DNA from: Desulfobacteraceae bacterium | GTDB taxonomy: Bacteria > Desulfobacterota > Desulfobacteria > Desulfobacterales > Desulfosalsimonadaceae | DNA length: 64,000 nt | Assembly: GCA_014237465.1 (NCBI GenBank) | Contig: JABZFM010000002.1 | Location: forward strand, 124,001 to 188,000 | Direction of reading: 5' to 3' | Shown: one piece after another, positions 57,110 through 64,000 of the stretch | Numbering within the stretch: the first letter of the stretch is position 1 | Layout of the letters: every line of letters starts with the position of its first letter | The notes under the pieces: generated by a model | Told to the model about the DNA's origin: nothing | Seen by the model: only the letters and a program-made list of their open reading frames with translations | The model's database searches: none | Made by a program: the position numbers and the translations under genes

Positions 57110-57517
57110 ATGATGACACCACAACAAGCCAGGGAATTCGCTTCACACTGGCTGCCGGCATGGACCGGAAATAATCCTGAAAAACTGGCTGATTTTTATT
57201 CCGAAGATGCTTTTTATCTGGATCCGGGAATTCCGGATGGCGTGAAAGGCAAAGAAAAACTCCTTGCCTATTTCCGCAAACTACTGGCCCAGAATCCGGA
57301 ATGGATATGGACCCAGATCGAGCCAATCCCCTTGGAAGGCGGTTTTTTAAATAAATGGCATGCAGTCATCCCGGTGGGTAAGAAAAAACTCGAATTTGTC
57401 GGTGTTTGCCTTGTTCAACTGAATGAAAATGGATTAATCCGTCGTAATGAAGTATATTTTGACCGAACCCACCTGTTTCTGGAAATATTGAAACACAGGG
57501 CCAATAAACAGGATTAA
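57110..57517 (+). CDS. SnoaL/NTF2-like protein
   Basis: 135 aa: ASHWLPAWTGNNPEKLADFYSEDAFYLDPGIPDGVKGKEKLLAYFRKLL is a SnoaL-like polyketide-cyclase/nuclear-transport-factor-2 fold start; NEVYFDRTHLFLEI ends it. It binds or converts a small hydrophobic molecule, otherwise unknown. AATAAGGAG precedes the ATG at 57110. It follows the radical SAM gene by 73 nt. Confidence 0.75.
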   Translation: MMTPQQAREFASHWLPAWTGNNPEKLADFYSEDAFYLDPGIPDGVKGKEKLLAYFRKLLAQNPEWIWTQIEPIPLEGGFLNKWHAVIPVGKKKLEFVGVCLVQLNENGLIRRNEVYFDRTHLFLEILKHRANKQD

Positions 57518-57523
57518 CAGAAA

Positions 57524-57558
57524 GGTACAAGGTGGAAGGTGGAAGGTGGAAGGGAAAA
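57524..57558 (+). repeat. tandem heptad array (GGTGGAA type)
   Basis: GGTACAA, GGTGGAA three times, GGGAAAA. Starts six bases after a stop codon, like the other arrays. Confidence 0.7.
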
Positions 57559-57599
57559 AGTAGGTACAAAAAATTTTAGTAGGAAAAAGGAAACATTCC

Positions 57600-59327
57600 A
57601 TGAAATTTTTGATCACGCGCGTCATTATTATTTTTTCCCTTTTCATCTGTTTTACTGGCTGTGAGGACCGCCATGAAAAGGCCGTCTTTGAAAATATCCA
57701 GACCGTGGACGCATTAAAAAAGCACACCGAGGAATTTAAAAAACGGGTAGAAAAGGTCACCGACGGTGTATATGTGGCCATCGGCTTTGGGCTGGCCAAC
57801 TCGATTCTGCTTGAAGGCGATGACGGTGTTATCATTGTAGACACCATGGAATGTGTGGAAACAGCCGAAGAAGTAAAAAAAGCGTTTGAACAGATCACGC
57901 ATAAACCGGTCAAAGCCGTCATCTACACCCACAACCACGCGGACCATGTGTTCGGCGCATCCGTATTTGCAGACAACCCCGCGATCCCGGTATACGCCCA
58001 CGAAACCACCAGCAGCTACATTGATCGGGTGATCACCATGCTACGCCCGATTATCACCCGCCGCAGTATGCGAATGTTCGGCAATTTTTTAGATGAAAAC
58101 GGCCTGGTAAATGCCGGTATCGGCGCGCGTCTTAATTTAAACCAGGACAGCACCCTTGGAACGGTACGCCCCACCCGGACTTTTTCGGATGAATTGAGTG
58201 ATGAAATCGCCGGGATCCGGTTTCAGATGATCCATGCGCCCGGAGAAACCGATGATCAGATTCTTGTATGGCTGCCGGACAAAAAAGTATTGATCCCCGC
58301 TGATAATATTTACAAAACATTTCCCAACCTGTATACCATCCGGGGAACTATGTACCGGGATGTCAAACAATGGGTCAACAGCCTTGATAAAATGCGCGCA
58401 CTTCGTCCGGAATACCTGGTCCCCTGTCATACCGGCCCCATATCCGGCGTGGACAATATTTACCGGATTCTCACGGATTATCGTGATGGAATCGCTTATG
58501 TGCACGACCAGACCATCCGCGGCATCAACATGGGATTGACCCCGGATGAACTGGTTGAAACCATTCACCTGCCGCCGCACTTGGCGAATTCACCCTATTT
58601 GCAGGAATTCTACGGGACAGTGGCGTGGTCGGTGCGGTCCATCTTTGACGGCAACCTGGGATGGTTTGACGGCAACCCGTCACAGCTTTTTCCCCTGCCC
58701 CCGGATGAACGGGCCCGTCAGATTGCCAAACTGGCCGGCGGCGGCAACGAACTGCAATTTAAAGCTGAAAAAGCCTTTAATGACGGTGATTATCAATGGG
58801 CGCTGGGACTCACGGATTATCTGATGCGCTTGACGCCGAACAATAAAAGCGTGATTGATCTTCGGGTCAAGGCCCTGATTGCTCTGGGCGAAAAACAGAG
58901 CAATCCCAATGCCCGACATTATTACCTGACCTGTGCCGCGGAGCTGGGCCAGGGGCTCACCATCCACCAGCAGGGAAACCCCACCCCGGAAATGGTGCAT
59001 TCATTTCCCATGTCCCGTTTTTTTGATTCCCTGGCCGTGAACCTGGACCCGGAAAAAAGCGCTGATGTGAACTCGACCGTACAGTTTGTTTTTCCGGACA
59101 GCCATGAAAATTACTTTGTTCAGATTCGGCGCGGGGTAACGGAAATCCAACCCGAACTCTATGAAAATCCGGATATTACCGTTACGGTGGACTCAAAAAT
59201 ATTCAAGGAAATGCTGGGAAAATTGAGAAACCCCATCACCACCATTGCCACGGAATTTGATATTGACGGTGGCAAAATGGGGTTTTTAAAATTCATGGCC
59301 ATGTTTGACCCGGCGTATGAGGAGTAA
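57600..59327 (+). CDS. alkylsulfatase-like MBL-fold lipoprotein with SCP2 domain
   Basis: 575 aa. Lipobox CFTGC near residue 20. The metallo-beta-lactamase core has YTHNHADHVFGASVF (HxHxDH, two Zn), GETDDQ and VPCHTGP. A dimerisation region (SPYLQEFYGTVAWSVRSIFDGNLGWFDGNPSQLFPLP) and a C-terminal SCP2-like lipid-binding domain (about 460-575) follow. This is the SdsA1/BDS1 alkyl-sulfatase order. It would hydrolyse alkyl sulfate esters at the cell surface. With two sulfotransferases nearby, sulfate-ester turnover is plausible. Confidence 0.85.
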   Translation: MKFLITRVIIIFSLFICFTGCEDRHEKAVFENIQTVDALKKHTEEFKKRVEKVTDGVYVAIGFGLANSILLEGDDGVIIVDTMECVETAEEVKKAFEQITHKPVKAVIYTHNHADHVFGASVFADNPAIPVYAHETTSSYIDRVITMLRPIITRRSMRMFGNFLDENGLVNAGIGARLNLNQDSTLGTVRPTRTFSDELSDEIAGIRFQMIHAPGETDDQILVWLPDKKVLIPADNIYKTFPNLYTIRGTMYRDVKQWVNSLDKMRALRPEYLVPCHTGPISGVDNIYRILTDYRDGIAYVHDQTIRGINMGLTPDELVETIHLPPHLANSPYLQEFYGTVAWSVRSIFDGNLGWFDGNPSQLFPLPPDERARQIAKLAGGGNELQFKAEKAFNDGDYQWALGLTDYLMRLTPNNKSVIDLRVKALIALGEKQSNPNARHYYLTCAAELGQGLTIHQQGNPTPEMVHSFPMSRFFDSLAVNLDPEKSADVNSTVQFVFPDSHENYFVQIRRGVTEIQPELYENPDITVTVDSKIFKEMLGKLRNPITTIATEFDIDGGKMGFLKFMAMFDPAYEE

Positions 59328-59328
59328 G

Positions 59329-59362
59329 GGGGGAAGGTTGAAGGTGGAAGGGGCAGGCTGAA
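59329..59362 (+). repeat. heptad array after the alkylsulfatase gene
   Basis: GGGGGAA, GGTTGAA, GGTGGAA, a 6-nt spacer, GGCTGAA, beginning two bases after the stop. 59363-59755 otherwise shows no gene. Confidence 0.65.
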
Positions 59363-59755
59363 AAAAAACAGGCATTGCGCAGGATATTTATGCATATTCC
59401 CGACACCTTTATTTCGCTATTTGGATATATCACAATTTTTTGATGGTTAAAGATAGATAGCAGCTCTATCCCGCTGACGATCCTATTCAATATTTTGGGC
59501 AACAGGCCGTTAAGGTTTGGCCCCGGACCTTCTATCCCCCTTAATCACTATTCAAGGTGACCCCGTTCTCTCTTCTTTAATTCTTGCCCAATTTAAACAA
59601 ATTTTAACCGGAAATAAGCTATGGGAAGCCCTAAAAAAAATTCGGCCGATAAACCTAAATTTGAAGACAGGTTGGCTGTGATTGGTTAAACTTCACTTCT
59701 GAGAATCTTCAACAGTGCTTGACCATAAAAAACGATTCTTTACAAAATATGTTTT

Positions 59756-62731
59756 TTACCAATGCCATCCTATTGTACCGGTCACGCCCCGGATGTTGTC
59801 ATAATCCACTTGGAGAACGACATTCCATTTGTAATCGATGAAATAGCTTACGCCACCGCCATAGAGGGCTTCAACTTTACTGTCTGATGAATCTTCATAT
59901 ACGCGGCCGGTGGCCGGAGAGTAGGAAAGCTCGCTCTCGGTAAAAGCGGTAAACCCACCGATGGCTGACACATAAAAATCGCTGGATCCGATTTCAACTC
60001 CGAATTTCCCATAAAATCCGACTTCCGTCCCTTTTCTGACACTGCCGATCCGGGTACAATCATCGTTGGGGCATGGCAAAGAAATCGTTGATGCTGGAAG
60101 TTCATTATCAGAATGGGGAATAAAAAAGAGTCCGGTACCAAACAACAGATCCAGCTTGTTGGCATGGATGTCTTTTGCACCGGTTTCAATCGTCACATTG
60201 ACTTCGTCAGCATCCCCGCCTGCACCGCCACCCACTGCAAAATATCCGGCGTGGGCGGGAGTGACAATCAAAACCAATGCTGCCAGCAAAATACAGACGA
60301 CAGGAAATGCAATACGCGACCGGCATGAAACCCCAAGCACCGCTATTAAACACAGAAAGATCATGGCTATCAACTCACCGAAAAAAGAATCGTTCATATG
60401 GTTTGACGTCGCAGATTGAAGAAAACATCCACCGACATCAACAATGGGCAGGTCTTCGTCCGGACTGACAGTGACATTGACCCCATCGCTGTGTGAAAAA
60501 GTGTCATCGGTTGAAACCGTCAATTGAAATTGAAGAATCGCGCCATCAACACCGCCCAGCGGGGCAACAAAAGTAGCGATTGCCTGATCGGCGTTTTTCA
60601 AATCAACCACCGGACCATCGATTTGCTGCCAGTGATACGTGGCGATCCCATCGGGATCATAGGAGTCGCTCCCATCAAGGGTCACGGAATTATCTGCAGC
60701 GGTCTCCAGATCAGGCCCGGCATCGGCGATGGGCGGATAGGGCAGAGATGACCCGACACCGGGAATATCCTGTCCCGAAAACGGTTGGTATTCAACCACT
60801 GGCAATCTGTAGTTATTGTCCTGATCAAATATCAGGTTCTCAATAATTATCGCATCATCCGTTCCCCACCAGTTGTCCGGCATTGCAATGGCCGGCGGTG
60901 CTTCACCGGACCAATTATAGGTATACACAATATACCCTTCATTCTCGATCGCGTTAAAATTATTCCCGGTTACATTTAGCTGAAATGAGGCGTTTTCAAC
61001 AACAGTGAGGGCAATGAGGCCTGCATCTTCATTATCCATTTCAAGAACATTTGATCCAATATCGATATTGGCAGTGGCGTTCTGGTCGATCGATGTACTC
61101 CCGTCCAGAATTACTAGACTGCCGGCAAAAACGCTGGCCCTTATATCGGCAATCAATGGGCCGTTGACGGTAATGGAAATATCATCGGTGGCCTGCAAGC
61201 CGCCATTATCGGTAACTTGTAGTCTGAATGCAAATATTTCAGCAGACTTGTTATCCGTGGGTGCTTCAAAATAGGGTGTGGCGGTATTCGGGTTGATCAG
61301 ATCCACAGGCGATCCATCCGTCTGCACCCATGTGTAGGCAGAAATACTGCCATCTGGATCTGATGATCCCGTACCGTTCAGGATAACTGCGCTTCCCTGA
61401 GAAACCGTTTGATCTTCACCAGCCGCTGCCACCGGAAACACATTGTCATCATAATACACAATATCGATGGTATCAGTGGACGTCAGCCCGCCCTGGTCCG
61501 TCACTGTCAATTGAAATGTCATGCGATCACCGGCCAACACCGATGCCGGGACAATAAATGTCGGGGCGATGGTGTCGGCTCCCTGTAACGCAACAGTTTT
61601 GCCTTCCGTCTGTTCCCATGCGTATCCGGCGATACCCAGATAAGGATCATAAGAACCTGCACCATTTAAAGTTACAATTACCTCTACACCTTCTTCCTGG
61701 GGAAGTTGCACATTTCCATCAGCCCCGGCGTTGGCAACCGGCGGCGGGTTATCGCCGGTTATGGTGATTTCGACTGTCTCCGTGGTTTGAAGCCCGTTCT
61801 TGTTCGTCACTGTCAAATCGAAAGACAATGTTTCCACAATACTGCCGGGGTCAGACGCAATAAAGGCTGTCCTGGCGCTTTGCGGATTGCTCAGTGTAAC
61901 GGGTGTCCCGGCAGTCTGAAGCCATTGGTAAGCTGCGATTCCGCTTGCCGCTTCATCAAAGAAAAGCCGGATACCGGTTCCGAATAATTCAGGGGCCGAA
62001 CTGAAAACCGTATTATCTACAACCTGTGCATCATTGGAGCGGACCTGAAAGTCCATCGCCAGGTTATTGTTAAGAAAATAATTATCTTCGATGATCCCCC
62101 CCTCAGCCCCAAACCGGATGCCGGTTGCATTGTTATAAATCTGGTTCGAAATAATCCGGAGATCACCGCTTAAAGAAGATATCACGGCCGGATCTTCTGA
62201 AACAAATGACGAAATCCCTGCAGCAACACCAAAGCGGATTGCATTCCGCGCGATCAAGGGCATTGCATTGAAGGTACTGATCATACCTGCGCCATCCGGT
62301 TCATTGCCGCCATATTCAATCACACAATACTCTATAACACTTCCTGTGGATGTATCTTTATCCCAATCCCTGCTTGCATCACTGAACATAATCGCCCCCC
62401 AGGGGATCGAGCTGTCCGCAGCGGTAAAAATAACGGGTTGCATCTGGTCACCCCGAGCGATCAGTGTGCCATCAATCCTGATTGAATATCCTTGACTGAT
62501 ATCCGGCGAAGACTGAAAAATCACCTTGACACCGGGGTCAATGGTCAATGTCGTATTTATTTCAAGCTGCACATCCCCGGTTATATTGATTGGACTGTCC
62601 GCGGTTGTCCAACGACTGTCCTCGCTTATCACGCCATTGACATCTAAGGCATACGCCGTCTGGAAATGTAACCAACACAATGTCAGCAGGATGAAAGCCC
62701 TCCTGATGACAAGTCCTATTTGTTTTCGCAT
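59756..62731 (-). CDS. large PKD/beta-helix surface protein apparently fused to an outer-membrane barrel
   Basis: 991 aa. Signal peptide to about residue 28. Parallel-beta-helix-like region about 30-260 (VIEYGGNEPDGAGMIS, NQIYNNATGIRFG, EDNYFLNNN). Four PKD-like units (about 260-530 and 690-790; for example NPPPVANAGADGNVQLPQ, YAWEQTEG). Then GGCFLQSATSN, a TM (ELIAMIFLCLIAVLGVSC) and RSR: a C-terminal sorting signal layout (GGC-TM-basic, JDVT/exosortase-like). After it comes a second hydrophobic leader (IAFPVVCILLAALVLIVTPAHA) and a barrel domain ending GTIGWHW. It looks like two genes joined in frame. Confidence 0.75.
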   Translation of the reverse strand: MRKQIGLVIRRAFILLTLCWLHFQTAYALDVNGVISEDSRWTTADSPINITGDVQLEINTTLTIDPGVKVIFQSSPDISQGYSIRIDGTLIARGDQMQPVIFTAADSSIPWGAIMFSDASRDWDKDTSTGSVIEYCVIEYGGNEPDGAGMISTFNAMPLIARNAIRFGVAAGISSFVSEDPAVISSLSGDLRIISNQIYNNATGIRFGAEGGIIEDNYFLNNNLAMDFQVRSNDAQVVDNTVFSSAPELFGTGIRLFFDEAASGIAAYQWLQTAGTPVTLSNPQSARTAFIASDPGSIVETLSFDLTVTNKNGLQTTETVEITITGDNPPPVANAGADGNVQLPQEEGVEVIVTLNGAGSYDPYLGIAGYAWEQTEGKTVALQGADTIAPTFIVPASVLAGDRMTFQLTVTDQGGLTSTDTIDIVYYDDNVFPVAAAGEDQTVSQGSAVILNGTGSSDPDGSISAYTWVQTDGSPVDLINPNTATPYFEAPTDNKSAEIFAFRLQVTDNGGLQATDDISITVNGPLIADIRASVFAGSLVILDGSTSIDQNATANIDIGSNVLEMDNEDAGLIALTVVENASFQLNVTGNNFNAIENEGYIVYTYNWSGEAPPAIAMPDNWWGTDDAIIIENLIFDQDNNYRLPVVEYQPFSGQDIPGVGSSLPYPPIADAGPDLETAADNSVTLDGSDSYDPDGIATYHWQQIDGPVVDLKNADQAIATFVAPLGGVDGAILQFQLTVSTDDTFSHSDGVNVTVSPDEDLPIVDVGGCFLQSATSNHMNDSFFGELIAMIFLCLIAVLGVSCRSRIAFPVVCILLAALVLIVTPAHAGYFAVGGGAGGDADEVNVTIETGAKDIHANKLDLLFGTGLFFIPHSDNELPASTISLPCPNDDCTRIGSVRKGTEVGFYGKFGVEIGSSDFYVSAIGGFTAFTESELSYSPATGRVYEDSSDSKVEALYGGGVSYFIDYKWNVVLQVDYDNIRGVTGTIGWHW

Positions 62732-62780
62732 ACACCCTCCAATGTTATAACGATTGGCTACACTATTACCAAACCCTCGG

Positions 62781-64000
62781 CTAACGGGTTAACATAACCG
62801 GTTGCCGAGGGTTCAGAGTTACGATAATCTCTGCCCGGTTTTCAACATAGTCGTTTAAATCAATATTCGAGTCAAGCTTTCGAAAAATGTAATTCACTTC
62901 CACAATCATCCAGGGTAACGCCTGATATGTCAGCCCCGCACCGGTTCTCCATACGGCATCATCACGATCAGGTTCCTCGTCAGGGTAGATGTTCCACCGG
63001 TAGCCGGCGAAAATATTACTGTTTAGACGCCGGCCCAACGGATAATCAACACTGCCCGTCACACCGTAATACGGATTGAATCCTAAATTCTCAGCGCCAT
63101 AAGAAGCTCGATCATATCCGGCATTGCCTGATATAGAAACAGAAGTTCCCTGATCCAAAGTGTAGTGGGTTTCGATCGTTCCCACGGGCCCGCTGTCAAC
63201 TTTGCCATGATCGTTTTTCCGAAAAAAATAGCCGAAACTGGCCAAAAAATTATAATTTATGTATTCATCCCAAATAAATCCAACCAAAGGACTGTAAACC
63301 TGGTAGTCCTCCCCCTCAGCTACATAGTCGGTTAATTCGTGCGTATACTCGGCATAAACTTCAAGGTGGGGGCCAAAGAGCCGGGTCAACCGCAGTCTGC
63401 CGTAGACATCATCATAATCTTGAGAAACATCGAAAGTACTTCTTGTGTAGCTGATCTCCAATTCACTAGCATAACGATTGGGCACCGGCCAGTAGTTCAT
63501 CGTTATCCCCGGACGGTGATATTCGCGGTCTTCGATTATCGGACTTCTATTGTTAAGAAAAAAGTATTCATATCCAAGCTCAATGGAATCTTCCGGACCA
63601 AACTGATTGCTTACGCTAAATGCGGCCGTATTTTCTTCATAAGGTTCTCGTCCTCGCCGAACAGTTGTATCAATATCGGAAATGGGATCTTCGGTGTACA
63701 GATAGTAGTCGCTGAATTCAACCCGTGTCGTGCGGGTGATTTGCCTCGAAGTATCTAGAACCGCATTATGGCGCAAGGTGTTGTTTTCTGGAAAACGTAA
63801 ATAACTGGCATAAGTCGGAATGTAGGAGAGTGATAAGGCGCTGAACTGCCCTGTCATGCTGACATCAATTCCGGGGCTGAGCGTGGTGATAAAATCGTAT
63901 TCCTCATTTTCAGCGGTTAGATTGAGATTGTCCGTAAACGTATTTCCGACGGATATGTAAGGATAGAAACTAACGGCGGCAACGGCGCTGGTGTAAGGGG
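62781..64000 (-). CDS. outer-membrane beta-barrel protein, exosortase/PEP-CTERM-associated type (5' end beyond window)
   Basis: The frame is open to the right edge; the visible part starts YTSAVAAVSFYPYISVGNTF, then TDNLNLTAENEEYDFITTLSPGID, the N-terminal pattern of TIGR03016-like PEP-CTERM-associated barrels. Long alternating beta strands follow (for example DSIELGYEYFFLNN, ASELEISYTRSTFDVSQDYDD, WMIVEVNYIFRKLDSN). At least 406 aa. Probably the outer-membrane exit protein of an exopolysaccharide/exosortase locus. 50 nt upstream of the PKD-barrel gene. Confidence 0.75.
   Translation of the reverse strand, partial: PYTSAVAAVSFYPYISVGNTFTDNLNLTAENEEYDFITTLSPGIDVSMTGQFSALSLSYIPTYASYLRFPENNTLRHNAVLDTSRQITRTTRVEFSDYYLYTEDPISDIDTTVRRGREPYEENTAAFSVSNQFGPEDSIELGYEYFFLNNRSPIIEDREYHRPGITMNYWPVPNRYASELEISYTRSTFDVSQDYDDVYGRLRLTRLFGPHLEVYAEYTHELTDYVAEGEDYQVYSPLVGFIWDEYINYNFLASFGYFFRKNDHGKVDSGPVGTIETHYTLDQGTSVSISGNAGYDRASYGAENLGFNPYYGVTGSVDYPLGRRLNSNIFAGYRWNIYPDEEPDRDDAVWRTGAGLTYQALPWMIVEVNYIFRKLDSNIDLNDYVENRAEIIVTLNPRQPVMLTR

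Overview
The window looks like a chromosomal segment of an anaerobic, Gram-negative Desulfobacterota member (Desulfobacterales-like). The signs are several outer-membrane beta-barrels and lipoproteins, two FmdB zinc ribbons, a probable selenoprotein, a glycyl radical enzyme, three acyl/aryl-CoA ligases and an exosortase-type envelope locus. This placement is inference from gene content; no rRNA is present.

1-16 kb is mostly backbone. It has purM (cut by the left edge), then an aminotransferase-hom-thrH amino-acid operon with a clear promoter, a DUF167 protein and tRNA-fMet. A 2.1-kb insert carries an AAA+/DUF4143 ATPase and ends in a 45-bp copy of the tRNA-fMet 3' end. A long-chain acyl-CoA ligase, a porin, a cNMP-binding protein, mpl, hemL, a KptA/Tpt1-like protein, tRNA-Lys and an FmdB protein follow.

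16.3-27.5 kb is an 11.1-kb integrated element between tRNA-Pro(GGG) and an exact 51-bp copy of that tRNA's 3' end. On the minus strand it carries a tyrosine integrase, a hypothetical, an AlpA regulator, small genes, a replication initiator-like protein, a BT4734/DnaB-like primase-helicase and a terminase-small-subunit-like protein. There are no capsid genes. This is the plan of a phage satellite (PICI-like). Its tRNA-proximal part holds cargo (lipoprotein, FN3/Ig surface protein) and debris (frameshifted serine recombinase, DUF1016 remnant). A truncated hsdM lies just outside.

28-38 kb holds an HD-domain protein, an extremely His-rich small protein, a secreted metzincin-like protein and a TetR-MMPL-LolA-like-DUF1302 lipid transport operon with a visible promoter and operator.

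38-59 kb holds an acyl-CoA ligase followed by a glycyl radical enzyme without a local activase. Next are two sulfotransferases flanking a ferredoxin-type protein, an NlpC/P60 lipoprotein and a DMT permease. The 48956-49930 gene has an in-frame UGA at codon 27 with a SECIS-like hairpin 11 nt downstream. A MopE-motif lipoprotein, a third CoA ligase, a B12-radical SAM protein, a SnoaL-like protein and an alkylsulfatase-like MBL lipoprotein follow. The two sulfotransferases and the alkylsulfatase suggest sulfate-ester chemistry.

59.7-64 kb holds a 991-aa PKD protein that looks like two fused genes, and an outer-membrane barrel open at the right edge. Dispersed intergenic repeats include GGTGGAA-type heptads (four arrays), a 123-bp palindromic element and a 20-bp REP-like motif.
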